Shown: positions 34,129 to 42,476, counted from the first letter of the stretch. The stretch: DNA of 64,000 nt from Rhizobium sp. ICMP 5592 (GCF_009498525.1 NZ_QSNT01000006.1:178852-242851), one strand, 5' to 3'. Numbers and translations are program-made. The notes: a model not told the origin generated them from the sequence alone.

Positions 34129-35529
34129 TCAGTATCTGTAGTGGTCGGACTTGAACGGACCCTGCGGCGTGACGCCGATATACGCAGCCTGCTCGCCAGA
34201 AAGCTCAGTCAATTTCACGCCGAGCTTGCCAAGATGCAGACGCGCAACCTTTTCGTCGAGATGCTTCGGCAGCACGTAGACCTGGTTCTGGTACTGGCCG
34301 GGCTTGGTGAAGAGCTCGATCTGGGCCAGCGTCTGGTTGGTGAAGGAAGCCGACATAACGAAGGACGGATGGCCGGTGGCATTGCCGAGGTTTAGGAGGC
34401 GGCCTTCCGACAGAAGGATGATGCGGTTGCCCTTGGCGAACTCGATCAGGTCGACCTGCGGCTTGATGTTCGTCCACTTGAGGTTACGCAGTGCTGCAAC
34501 CTGGATCTCGTTGTCGAAGTGGCCGATGTTGCCGACGATCGCCATGTCCTTCATCGCGCGCATATGGTCGATGCGGATGACGTCCTTGTTGCCGGTGGTG
34601 GTGATGAAGATGTCGGCGCTGGAGACGACGTCTTCGAGCAGGACCACTTCATAGCCGTCCATGGCAGCCTGGAGCGCGCAGATCGGATCGACTTCCGTAA
34701 CCTTGACGCGGGCGCCGGCGCCCGAGAGCGAAGCAGCCGATCCTTTGCCGACATCGCCGTAACCGCAGACGACAGCGACCTTGCCGGCCATCATCACGTC
34801 GGTGGCGCGGCGGATGCCATCGACCAGCGATTCCTTGCAGCCGTATTTGTTGTCGAACTTCGACTTGGTGACCGAGTCGTTGACGTTGATTGCCGGGAAG
34901 GGCAGCAGGCCCTTCTGGCTGAGCTGGTACAGGCGATTGACGCCTGTGGTGGTTTCTTCGGTGACGCCCTTGATGGCGTCGCGCTGCTTGGTGAACCAGC
35001 CCGGCGATGCCTTCAGACGCTTCTTGATCTGTGCGAAGAGGATTTCTTCTTCTTCCGAATGCGGATCGGAAAGGACATCCTCGCCGGCTTCAGCGCGAGC
35101 GCCGAGCAGGATGTACATGGTCGCGTCGCCGCCATCGTCGAGGATCATGTTGGAGAGGCCGCCGTCGGCCCACTGGAAGATCTTGTCGGTGTAGATCCAG
35201 TAGTGTTCCAGGCTTTCACCTTTGACGGCGTAGACCGGAACGCCGGATGCGGCGATCGCAGCGGCGGCATGGTCCTGGGTGGAGAAGATGTTGCACGAGG
35301 CCCAGCGAACCTGAGCGCCGAGAGCGACCAGCGTCTCGATGAGAACGGCGGTCTGGATCGTCATGTGCAGCGAGCCGGTGATGCGCGCGCCCTTGAGCGG
35401 CTGCGCTTCGCCGAATTCGGCGCGGCAAGCCATCAGGCCCGGCATTTCGGTTTCGGCGATCGTGATTTCCTTGCGGCCGAAGTCGGCAAGGCCGATATCC
35501 GCGACGATGTAGTCGTTTTCAGTGCTCAT
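34129..35529 (-). CDS. ahcY: Adenosylhomocysteinase (S-adenosylhomocysteine hydrolase)
   Basis: An NAD-dependent enzyme that splits S-adenosylhomocysteine to adenosine and homocysteine, recycling the product of methyltransferases. The 466-residue protein shows GARITGSLHMTIQTAVLIE, WASCNIFSTQDHAAAAIA, the NAD-binding CGYGDVGKGSAASL, and the C-terminal HLDEKVARLHL and SDHYRY tail with the conserved Lys-Tyr region. The ATG at 35529 is preferred to one at 35655 because a GGAG site precedes it and the longer frame adds an unlike leader. A palindromic operator candidate lies 130 bases upstream. Confidence 0.97.
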   Translation of the reverse strand: MSTENDYIVADIGLADFGRKEITIAETEMPGLMACRAEFGEAQPLKGARITGSLHMTIQTAVLIETLVALGAQVRWASCNIFSTQDHAAAAIAASGVPVYAVKGESLEHYWIYTDKIFQWADGGLSNMILDDGGDATMYILLGARAEAGEDVLSDPHSEEEEILFAQIKKRLKASPGWFTKQRDAIKGVTEETTTGVNRLYQLSQKGLLPFPAINVNDSVTKSKFDNKYGCKESLVDGIRRATDVMMAGKVAVVCGYGDVGKGSAASLSGAGARVKVTEVDPICALQAAMDGYEVVLLEDVVSSADIFITTTGNKDVIRIDHMRAMKDMAIVGNIGHFDNEIQVAALRNLKWTNIKPQVDLIEFAKGNRIILLSEGRLLNLGNATGHPSFVMSASFTNQTLAQIELFTKPGQYQNQVYVLPKHLDEKVARLHLGKLGVKLTELSGEQAAYIGVTPQGPFKSDHYRY

Positions 35530-35659
35530 CAAAGGGTCTCCAGCCTGAACGATGCAATCGCGCCTAGGCAAACGCCTCGGCCGAATGCAACAAAAATTGC
35601 ACGCTGACAGCGTGGTAGGATGATGCCGTGTAGCAGGCTTCAGGTCGGAAATCAATAAT

Positions 35660-35689
35660 GATATAAAGAAGTCTTTATGTCTTTATATC
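35660..35689. promoter_or_regulatory. Candidate SahR/ArsR-type operator upstream of ahcY
   Basis: Three half-sites of the form ATAAAGA/TCTTTAT lie within 30 bases. GATATAAAGA at 35660-35669 pairs perfectly with TCTTTATATC at 35680-35689, and a third half TCTTTATG lies between (35672-35679), giving an overlapping 20-base palindrome. Such ATAAAGA palindromes are the sort of site I associate with SahR, an ArsR-family repressor of methionine-cycle genes. The site is in the ahcY-ptsH gap, and the match has not been computed. Confidence 0.55.
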
Positions 35690-35717
35690 CCGATGTGAGA
35701 GGCTTGGTGGCCGCCGC

Positions 35718-35993
35718 TCACATCTCTTCGCCGAACTTGTCGGCGACAAGCTTGTCCAGCGCCTCGAGCGCTTCGGTGGCCTGCTTGCCGCTGGCGGTCA
35801 CCAGCACGCTGCAGCCGGGGCTGGCCGCCAGCATCATCAGGCCCATGATCGAGTTGCCGCCCACCGTGGTGCCGTCCTTCGAGACGGTGATGGTGGCGTC
35901 GTAGGCTTCGACGGTCTGGACGAATTTGGCGGAGGCGCGGGCATGGAGGCCGCGCTTGTTGATGATCAGAAGTTCCCGGGAGAGCGCCGTCAT
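35718..35993 (-). CDS. ptsH: HPr-type phosphocarrier protein of the nitrogen PTS
   Basis: A 91-residue HPr family protein. The phospho-accepting His17 lies in NKRGLHARASAKFV, and GGNSIMGLMMLAASPG holds the serine that HprK would phosphorylate (the regulatory-serine region is conserved as NSIMGLM). It passes phosphate to EIIA proteins. The ATG at 35993 gives the usual length, and an in-frame start at 36086 would overlap EIIA. It follows the EIIA gene by 19 bases and closes the chvG-hprK-EIIA-HPr run; ahcY follows on the same strand. No sugar permease is nearby, consistent with a regulatory PTS. Confidence 0.9.
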   Translation of the reverse strand: MTALSRELLIINKRGLHARASAKFVQTVEAYDATITVSKDGTTVGGNSIMGLMMLAASPGCSVLVTASGKQATEALEALDKLVADKFGEEM

Positions 35994-36012
35994 AGGTGGG
36001 ATGCTTGTCTCG

Positions 36013-36414
36013 TCATTTGCCGCTGAGCACGCGGCTGGCCACGTTGATGTATTTGCGTCCGGCCTCGGAAGCTTCGACCAGGGCACGCTCCATGTTGTTG
36101 TCGCCGCGCACGCCTGCGAGCTTGATCAGCATCGGCAGATTGACGCCGGCAATGACCTCGGTGTGGCCGCTATTCATGACGGAGATGGCGAGATTGGAGG
36201 GAGTACCGCCGAACATGTCGGTCAGGATGATGACCCCGTGTCCGTCGTCGGCGCCGGTCACGGCCTGCAGAATATCCTGCCGCCGCTTGTCCATGTCGTC
36301 TTCGGGACCAATCGATACCGTCTCTATGAACTTCTGCGGACCAACGACATGCTCGACCGCATGCCGAAACTCTTCAGCCAGCTTGCCATGAGTGACAAGC
36401 ACAAGTCCGATCAT
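36013..36414 (-). CDS. PTS EIIA domain protein (mannose-type, regulatory)
   Basis: A 133-residue EIIA of the mannose superfamily. The active His9 is in VLVTHG, followed by TDMFGGTPSNLA and GVNLPMLIKL, as in ManX-type EIIA. In alphaproteobacteria it accepts phosphate from HPr and regulates rather than transports. The ATG at 36414 is chosen over a start at 36480 because the extra sequence is not family-like. It lies 152 bases after hprK and 19 bases before HPr. Confidence 0.9.
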   Translation of the reverse strand: MIGLVLVTHGKLAEEFRHAVEHVVGPQKFIETVSIGPEDDMDKRRQDILQAVTGADDGHGVIILTDMFGGTPSNLAISVMNSGHTEVIAGVNLPMLIKLAGVRGDNNMERALVEASEAGRKYINVASRVLSGK

Positions 36415-36566
36415 GATATTACTGCTCCCATCGCACACGCAAACAGGTGGGCCATATCGCAATGCAGCAATGTCGTCCACCAGTGGGGGGACATCTTGGC
36501 GATGAAAAGACGAAGTGCAAGCTTAAAATACGATAATTGCGTGGCTGTAGAGGCCAGAACGGCCGA

Positions 36567-37019
36567 TTAATCTAAATCCACAGCGATTTTTGCCATAATT
36601 GCGGCGAGCGGATTAATCGATATTGCCGAGAGCCGGATCAGCGGCAGTCGGATGGATCCGGTGACATCGACCTGCTCGTTCTCGGGCGGAAGCCGCTCGG
36701 CCGTTGCCGGATCGACCGGGCGTATGGCGAAATGTATTTCGGCCTGCGAAACATGCGGCAGCCGCACGATACCGGTGTAGCGGATCTCCATCAGGCCGGC
36801 GATCGAAGGCGGGCATTCGGCGATGACGGCGCCGTCCCGCCGCGCAATGAAAACTTGATCGTCGGCGACCAGGGCCGCGGCAAGGCCAAGCGGCTTGGCG
36901 GCGGCAAGACACGAGAAGGCAAGCGAGGATTTGCCGCTGCCCGAGGCCCCAAGAAACAGAAGGCCGGTCTTGCCGACGACGATCGCCGTCGCGTGGATGT
37001 TGGTCGCCTGGGTGCTCAT
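36567..37019 (-). CDS. hprK: HPr kinase/phosphorylase, short alphaproteobacterial form
   Basis: A 150-residue HprK that phosphorylates a serine of HPr. It consists of the catalytic domain only: the N-terminal domain of Firmicutes HprK (about 130 residues) is missing. The P-loop GASGSGKS is at residues 24-31, ALVADDQVFI follows, and IMEI-type LMEIRYTGIVRLP matches the family signature. Its ATG overlaps the chvG stop in an ATGA, so it is co-translated with the sensor kinase. It links PTS phosphorylation state with envelope and acid stress. Confidence 0.9.
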   Translation of the reverse strand: MSTQATNIHATAIVVGKTGLLFLGASGSGKSSLAFSCLAAAKPLGLAAALVADDQVFIARRDGAVIAECPPSIAGLMEIRYTGIVRLPHVSQAEIHFAIRPVDPATAERLPPENEQVDVTGSIRLPLIRLSAISINPLAAIMAKIAVDLD

Positions 37020-38860
37020 GCCGGCGTTTCGGCGGGCAGCGAGAGGATGAAGCGGGCGCCGAGCAGCGTCGTGCCGTCGCCGTCGACGATGTTTTCGGCG
37101 CGCAGCGATCCGCCATGCGCCTCGGCGATCTGCCGGCTGATCGACAGGCCGAGACCCGAATTCTGGCCGAACTCTTCCGAATCCGGTCGATCAGTATAGA
37201 AGCGCTCGAAGATGCGGTCGATATTTTCCGCCTGAATACCCGGGCCGTTATCCTCGATATAGATAACGCAGCGCGTTCTCGTGCGCGTCAGCCGGACCGT
37301 GATCTTTCCGGTGTCCTTGGCAACGAAGGAGCGGGCGTTCTCGATGAGATTGGTGATGATCTGGCCGATGCGCAGGTCATGGCCGTTGGCGGTGAATTTG
37401 GTTTTCACACCGGGCTTGCGGTCGATGATATACTCGATCTCGACCGCCTTCTTGCTGTGTCCGACCTGTCGGGAAATGTCGATCATGTCGCGCAGCAGCA
37501 CTTCGAGGTCGAGAGATTTCTCGTCCGAGCGGGCGAGTTCGGCATCGAGGCGCGATGCGTCGGAGATATCGCTGATCAAGCGGTCGAGGCGGCGCACGTC
37601 ATGCTGGATCACGTCCATCAGCCGCTTCTTGGAATCGTCGCTCTTGGCAAGCGGCAGCGTCTCGACGGCGCTGCGCAGCGATGTCAGCGGGTTCTTCAAT
37701 TCATGGCTGACATCGGCGGCGAAACTCTCGATCGCATCGATGCGGTCATAGAGTGCCGATGTCATGTCGCGCAGCGCAATCGATAGATTGCCGATCTCGT
37801 CCTGGCGGGCGGAGAAATCAGGGATTTCCTCGCGCTCCTTGGCGCCGCCGCGACGTACGCGGATCGCGGCGGCGGAAAGCCGGCGCAGCGGATTGGCGAT
37901 GGTCGAGGACAGAAGCAGCGACAGCACGACGTTGACCAGCGTCGCGACGCCGAAGACGCGCATGATCGCCAGGCGCTCGGCATGGACGATCTTGTCGATG
38001 TCACCGGCCTGGGTCGACAACAGCAAGACGCCGAGGACGGCGCGGAAACGCTGGATGGGGACGGCCACCGAGACGATCAGTTCGCCCTTTTCGGTGGTGC
38101 GAACGACCGCGCCGCGCACGCCGGTCAACGCATTCATCACTTCCGGATAGATCGAACCGTCGCCGCCGGGCGCTTCCTTATAGACCGGCAGGTTGCCCGG
38201 CTGCAGCATCTTGTTGAGCAACCCGCTGAACCAGTCCGACCAGCTTTGCTTCTCGTCGTCGACCGGCGGCAGGTCGTAGCGCAGTACCTGGCCGCGCGAA
38301 TACAGATGGCGGCTGTCGAGCAGCAGGTTGGCGTCGGCGTCGAAGATGCGGGCGCGGGTGCGCGTCGGCGAGATCAGCCGCGTCAGCACGGGCGCTACCT
38401 TTTCCGGATCGATCGGGAATTCCAGGTCCTCGTCGTTTGGGACAGGCGTGATGCTTTGGCCGGCCTGCAGCTCCAGCAGCTTCTGCGGATCGATGGTGAT
38501 GGAGTTGGTGTCGACCGAGGCGGAGGCCGAGACGGCGCCGGCGATGATTTCGCCCTGGGTCAGCAGGCTCTCGACGCGGGCGTCGATCAGACCCTCGCGG
38601 AACTGATTGAGGTAGAGGATGCCACCGACGAGAACGACGAGGGCGGCGAGGTTGAAGAACAGGATGCGCCGCGTGAGGCTTGAAAAGACGGCATTGCCGA
38701 AGATACGGCGGATCAGCGTAAAAGGGTGAGTCCAGCGCCGGCGAGCGATCCTGGCACCGCTCGGGGTTTCCGCGTCGTCGATATCTCTATCTCTGTGCTG
38801 CACCAGCTGCGCCAAGCCAACGGCCCTTTCGAAGAACGGGATCGTCGATCCCGTCCGCAT
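37016..38860 (-). CDS. chvG: Sensor histidine kinase ChvG (ExoS)
   Basis: A 614-residue membrane kinase that phosphorylates ChvI and responds to acid and envelope stress; in Sinorhizobium the periplasmic ExoR represses it. Features in order: a cytosolic basic N-terminus, transmembrane segment about 65-85, a periplasmic domain about 86-300, a second transmembrane segment about 302-322, HAMP, and the H-box VSHELKNPLTSLRSAVE with His386, then the ATPase boxes NLIENARSF and EDNGPGIQAENI. The ATG at 38860 gives the known length class. The gene follows chvI with a 150-base gap and overlaps hprK at its end. Confidence 0.95.
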   Translation of the reverse strand: MRTGSTIPFFERAVGLAQLVQHRDRDIDDAETPSGARIARRRWTHPFTLIRRIFGNAVFSSLTRRILFFNLAALVVLVGGILYLNQFREGLIDARVESLLTQGEIIAGAVSASASVDTNSITIDPQKLLELQAGQSITPVPNDEDLEFPIDPEKVAPVLTRLISPTRTRARIFDADANLLLDSRHLYSRGQVLRYDLPPVDDEKQSWSDWFSGLLNKMLQPGNLPVYKEAPGGDGSIYPEVMNALTGVRGAVVRTTEKGELIVSVAVPIQRFRAVLGVLLLSTQAGDIDKIVHAERLAIMRVFGVATLVNVVLSLLLSSTIANPLRRLSAAAIRVRRGGAKEREEIPDFSARQDEIGNLSIALRDMTSALYDRIDAIESFAADVSHELKNPLTSLRSAVETLPLAKSDDSKKRLMDVIQHDVRRLDRLISDISDASRLDAELARSDEKSLDLEVLLRDMIDISRQVGHSKKAVEIEYIIDRKPGVKTKFTANGHDLRIGQIITNLIENARSFVAKDTGKITVRLTRTRTRCVIYIEDNGPGIQAENIDRIFERFYTDRPDSEEFGQNSGLGLSISRQIAEAHGGSLRAENIVDGDGTTLLGARFILSLPAETPA

Positions 38861-38902
38861 GCTCTTATTCCATTGTCCGCCGCATGGTCCAGTTAACTAT
38901 TC

Positions 38903-38950
38903 GAGCATGATGCCGAAAAGTGTAAGCGGTTTTCGGACGACATCATGCTC
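38903..38950. repeat. Rhizobial intergenic palindrome (RIME-like)
   Basis: A 48-base imperfect palindrome with perfect outer arms (gagcatgatg at 38903-38912 and catcatgctc at 38941-38950) and inner arms ccgaaaa and ttttcgg. It lies in the chvI-chvG gap and is related to the copy at 4380-4424. It may form a hairpin in the transcript. Confidence 0.7.
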
Positions 38951-39010
38951 CACTTTTGCCTCTAGAGGGGATTGAGATTTTAGGCCGATTCGACCTGAAA
39001 TCATCCGGCT

Positions 39011-39742
39011 CTAGGCAGCTTCGCGGAAGCGATAGCCGACGCCATACAGCGTTTCGATCATATCAAAATCGAGATCGACCATCTTGAATTTCTTGCGCAG
39101 CCGCTTGATGTGGCTGTCGATGGTGCGGTCGTCGACATAGACCTGTTCGTCATAGGCGGCATCCATCAGGGCATCGCGGCTCTTCACGACGCCAGGACGC
39201 TGCGCCAGCGAGTGCAGGATCAGGAATTCCGTGACGGTCAGCGTCACCGGCTCGCCCTTCCAGGTGCAGGTATGACGTTCCTGGTCCATGACGAGCTGGC
39301 CGCGCTCCAGAGAGCGGGCCTGCTGGGCGGCACCCGGCTTCGGTGCTGCGCTGCCGCCGGCATTGTTTGCAGCTTCGCGAGCGGAGGCGCGGCGAAGCAC
39401 GGCCTTGACGCGCTCGACCAGCAGGCGCTGCGAGAAGGGCTTGGTGATGAAATCGTCGGCACCCATCTTCAGGCCGAAAAGCTCGTCGATCTCTTCATCC
39501 TTCGAGGTCAGGAAGATCACCGGTATATCGGACTTCTGCCGCAGGCGACGCAAAAGCTCCATGCCGTCCATGCGCGGCATCTTGATGTCGAAGATCGCAA
39601 GTTGCGGCGGCCGGGCAAGCAGGCCATCGAGCGCGGAAGCACCATCGGTGTAAGTTTCCACCTTATATCCTTCGGCTTCCAGGGCAATCGACACGGAAGT
39701 GAGGATGTTGCGGTCGTCATCTACGAGCGCGATTGTCAACAT
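39011..39742 (-). CDS. chvI: Response regulator ChvI
   Basis: An OmpR-type regulator that receives phosphate from ChvG. The N-terminal receiver has the acidic pocket VDDD, phospho-Asp52 in FDIKMPRMDG and the lysine in FITKPFSQR; the C-terminal winged helix ends with DRTIDSHIKRLRKKF and GVGYRF. It controls exopolysaccharide, motility and acid-response genes in rhizobia and is often essential for symbiosis or growth on rich medium. The ATG at 39742 has GGAG nine bases upstream and the family N-terminus LTIALVDDD; a start at 39760 (GGGAG upstream) is equally possible and adds six residues. Confidence 0.96.
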   Translation of the reverse strand: MLTIALVDDDRNILTSVSIALEAEGYKVETYTDGASALDGLLARPPQLAIFDIKMPRMDGMELLRRLRQKSDIPVIFLTSKDEEIDELFGLKMGADDFITKPFSQRLLVERVKAVLRRASAREAANNAGGSAAPKPGAAQQARSLERGQLVMDQERHTCTWKGEPVTLTVTEFLILHSLAQRPGVVKSRDALMDAAYDEQVYVDDRTIDSHIKRLRKKFKMVDLDFDMIETLYGVGYRFREAA

Positions 39743-40091
39743 GGTGTTCGTCTCCGTCATTATTGCGCATCTCCCGGATTTGGAATCCAGCCCAGGTGGG
39801 TTGCCAGCTCGGTTGGCGATAACCTGGCGCGCTTATGGGGATAAAGGTGGAACAAATTGTGGCAAAGATAAAGGGGTGGATTGCCGAGCCCGAAAAACCC
39901 TGACCTGGAGTTGTGCGACCAAACGTCTCGATGGTGCTCATTCAAACGATTTAAAATTATTGATATTTATCTAAATCGATTAAATACCTGATATCATTCG
40001 ATATTTCTCGTTATTTGCTCTTGTGCTTTTAAAAAGACGCCACTAGGTTTCATTTAGTTTAACGGCCACGGCCCTGTAGAGGAATGAAGCG
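39743..40091. other. 349-base divergent intergenic region chvI/pckA
   Basis: No coding sequence is evident. The half near chvI is of average composition. The stretch 39945-40060 is strongly A/T-rich for this genome, with several overlapping imperfect palindromes of the form ATTTAAAT and ATCGAT, and should contain the pckA promoter and its control sites. I could not pick a convincing -35/-10 pair. Confidence 0.7.
39972..39984. promoter_or_regulatory. Candidate LacI-family operator upstream of pckA
   Basis: TAAATCGATTAAA, an imperfect palindrome centred on CG (39977-39978), has the form of LacI-family operators. In Sinorhizobium pckA is controlled by the LacI-type regulator PckR, so this is a reasonable candidate. 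It sits about 110 bases upstream of the pckA start in an A/T-rich stretch. Confidence 0.35.
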
Positions 40092-41702
40092 ATGGAGCAA
40101 TTCGGCGTCCGTAATCCCGCAATCGAACTCGACTCGATCGGTCTGGGAGCCGCTGCCAGCGTGCGTTATAACCTCCTGGAGTCCCATCTTTATGAGGAAG
40201 CGATTCGTCGGCGCGAAGCCGATCTGACTGCTCATGGCGCGCTCAGGGCATTGACCGGGCAACATACCGGCCGTTCGCCGAAGGATAAGTTCGTCGTTCG
40301 CAATGCCGTGACCGAAGACCAGATCTGGTGGGACAACAACAAGCCGATGTCACCGGAGCATTTCGCCCTGCTGCATAAGGACATGCTGGCGCATGTGCAC
40401 GGCAAGGATCTGTTCGTTCAGGATCTGATCGGCGGCGCCGATCATGATTACGCCCTGCCGACGCGGGTCATCACAGAATTCGCCTGGCACTCGCTGTTCA
40501 TCCGCAACCTTCTGATCCGCCCGGACCGTTCGGCGCTGGAAAGCTTCGCACCAAAGCTGACCATCATCGACCTGCCGAGCTTCCGCGCCGATCCAGAGCG
40601 TCATGGCTGCCGCACAGAAACGGTGATCGCCTGCGATCTCGTCAACGGCATTGTCCTGATCGGCGGCACGTCTTACGCCGGCGAGATGAAGAAGTCGGTC
40701 TTCACCGTGCTGAACTACCTCCTGCCGGAGCGCGGCGTCATGCCGATGCACTGCTCGGCCAATGTCGGGCCGGAAGGGGACGCTGCGATCTTCTTCGGCC
40801 TGTCGGGCACCGGCAAGACGACGCTGTCGGCCGATCCGACGCGCACGCTGATCGGTGACGATGAGCACGGCTGGGGTGAAAACGGTATCTTCAACTTCGA
40901 AGGCGGCTGCTACGCCAAGACCATCCGCCTGTCGGCGGAGGCCGAACCGGAAATCTACGAGACGACCCGCCGCTTCGGCACGGTGCTCGAAAATGTCGTG
41001 CTCGACGAGCATGGCGTGCCGGATCTCGACGACGGCTCGCTGACGGAGAATACCCGCAGCGCCTATCCGTTGCATTTCATCCCGAACGCGTCGGAATCCG
41101 GCATGACCGGCCATCCCGAGACGATCATCATGCTGACGGCTGACGCTTTCGGCGTCATGCCGCCGATCGCCAGGCTGACGCCGGAACAGGCCATGTACCA
41201 CTTCCTTTCCGGCTACACCGCCAAGGTCGCCGGCACGGAAAAGGGTGTCGTTGAGCCGGAAGCCACCTTCTCGACCTGCTTCGGCGCTCCCTTCATGCCG
41301 CGCCATCCGACCGAATACGGCAATCTGCTCAAGGAGCTGATCGCCCGCCACGGCGCCGGCTGCTGGCTCGTCAACACCGGCTGGACCGGCGGTGCTTATG
41401 GAACCGGCCGCCGCATGCCGATCAAGGCGACGCGCGCTTTGCTGGCCGCCGCCCTGAAGGGTGACCTCGACAAGGCCGAGTTCCGCATCGACCCGAATTT
41501 CGGTTTTGCCGTACCGGTCGCCGTCGAGGGCGTCGACAGCGCCATCCTCGACCCGCGCTCCACCTGGGCCGATGGTCAGGCCTATGATGCGCAGGCGGCC
41601 AAGCTGGTGCAGATGTTCGTGTCCAACTTCGCCAAGTTCGAGGACCATGTCGACGGCAACGTCCGCGATGCGGCCCCGGGATTGCGCGCCGCGGCGGAAT
41701 AA
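40092..41702 (+). CDS. pckA: Phosphoenolpyruvate carboxykinase (ATP)
   Basis: The gluconeogenic enzyme that converts oxaloacetate to PEP, needed for growth on dicarboxylates and thus in bacteroids. The 536-residue protein shows TGRSPKDKFVV, the PEPCK-specific FFGLSGTGKTTLSAD with the kinase loop at residues 236-243, the metal-binding LIGDDEHGW, and NTGWTGGAYGTG. It is the ATP type. The ATG at 40092 is preceded by AGAGGAATGAAGCG. A 349-base divergent region separates it from chvI, and a terminator follows 30 bases after the stop. Confidence 0.97.
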   Translation: MEQFGVRNPAIELDSIGLGAAASVRYNLLESHLYEEAIRRREADLTAHGALRALTGQHTGRSPKDKFVVRNAVTEDQIWWDNNKPMSPEHFALLHKDMLAHVHGKDLFVQDLIGGADHDYALPTRVITEFAWHSLFIRNLLIRPDRSALESFAPKLTIIDLPSFRADPERHGCRTETVIACDLVNGIVLIGGTSYAGEMKKSVFTVLNYLLPERGVMPMHCSANVGPEGDAAIFFGLSGTGKTTLSADPTRTLIGDDEHGWGENGIFNFEGGCYAKTIRLSAEAEPEIYETTRRFGTVLENVVLDEHGVPDLDDGSLTENTRSAYPLHFIPNASESGMTGHPETIIMLTADAFGVMPPIARLTPEQAMYHFLSGYTAKVAGTEKGVVEPEATFSTCFGAPFMPRHPTEYGNLLKELIARHGAGCWLVNTGWTGGAYGTGRRMPIKATRALLAAALKGDLDKAEFRIDPNFGFAVPVAVEGVDSAILDPRSTWADGQAYDAQAAKLVQMFVSNFAKFEDHVDGNVRDAAPGLRAAAE

Positions 41703-41730
41703 TCCGCCTCATCGCATAGATGACTCACGT

Positions 41731-41766
41731 GAAACCCCGGTAGCTGGTCTGCCGGGGTTTCATTTT
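41731..41766 (+). terminator. Intrinsic terminator after pckA
   Basis: A perfect 10-base-pair stem (41731-41740 with 41752-41761) encloses an 11-base loop and is followed by ATTTT. The stem begins 28 bases after the pckA stop. Confidence 0.8.
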
Positions 41767-41824
41767 GCCGCCGTGCTGTTTTCAACCGCGCTTCAATATG
41801 GGATAGACAGGCGCGGAGAAAATC

Positions 41825-42259
41825 ATGGCCAGCGACGCGCTTTACATCAATGACCGGATTACCATTGCCGGCTGGGAACTGACGGAACAATTCGTTCTGG
41901 CGGGCGGTCCCGGCGGCCAGAACGTTAACAAGGTCGCAACTGCTGTCCAGCTCTTCTTCGGTATCGTGAATTCGCCGTCGCTCAACGATCGCGTCAAGGC
42001 CAATGCCGTCAGGCTCGCCGGCCGCCGCGTCTCCAAGGACGGCATGCTGATGATCGAGGCCAGCCGCTTCCGCAGCCAGGACCGCAATCGCGAGGATGCG
42101 CGCGAACGCCTGAAGGAACTGATCCTCGAAGCCGCCGCCCCACCGCCGCCGCCGCGCAAGAAGACCAAGCCGACGAAAGGCTCGATCGAACGGCGCCTGA
42201 AGGAGAAATCCGGCCGCTCGGAAGTCAAGAAGATGCGCGGCAAGCCGGGCGGCGATTAG
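41825..42259 (+). CDS. arfB: Alternative ribosome-rescue factor ArfB
   Basis: A 144-residue peptidyl-tRNA hydrolase that frees stalled ribosomes. The RF-like catalytic motif GGPGGQNVNK (GGQ at residues 30-32) is followed by the usual domain, and the C-terminal tail is basic and rich in lysine, arginine and proline, as needed to enter the mRNA channel. It is not a codon-specific release factor because the N-terminal and codon-recognition domains are absent. GGAGAAAATC precedes the ATG. It lies just downstream of the pckA terminator, so it is probably a separate unit. Confidence 0.93.
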   Translation: MASDALYINDRITIAGWELTEQFVLAGGPGGQNVNKVATAVQLFFGIVNSPSLNDRVKANAVRLAGRRVSKDGMLMIEASRFRSQDRNREDARERLKELILEAAAPPPPPRKKTKPTKGSIERRLKEKSGRSEVKKMRGKPGGD

Positions 42260-42340
42260 GCTTTCGGGCTGTGGTTTTGGCTTGGTTGGGTTAGTATAGA
42301 GCTTGTTAGGCGAGTCCGGTATCACTCGTAGCTCTTTGCC

Positions 42341-42476
42341 TGGCCCCTCATCCTAGCCTTCTCCCCGCAATGAGGGGAGAAGGGACGGCCGTGCGAGCTA
42401 TCCGATCTCTCCACCTTGATGGGCATAGTGTTGGGCAAAATAGGCTCCCACTCCCCGCTGGCGGGGAGAGGGGCCA
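42341..42476. repeat. Nested palindromic intergenic element
   Basis: A 136-base element bounded by TGGCCCCT (42341-42348) and its inverse AGGGGCCA (42469-42476). It contains one perfect 10-base-pair hairpin (42357-42366 with 42374-42383) and a second 8-base-pair hairpin (42451-42458 with 42461-42468), both built on CTCCCC/GGGGAG. This is the pattern of abundant rhizobial C/G-rich intergenic repeats. No coding potential is seen. It lies in the arfB-alkB gap and may also act as a transcription end for arfB. Confidence 0.7.

Noticed and set aside
35530..35659. SAH or SAM riboswitch in the ahcY leader
   Set aside because: I looked for conserved stem-loop cores in the minus-strand leader and found none. 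The palindromes upstream better fit a protein operator.
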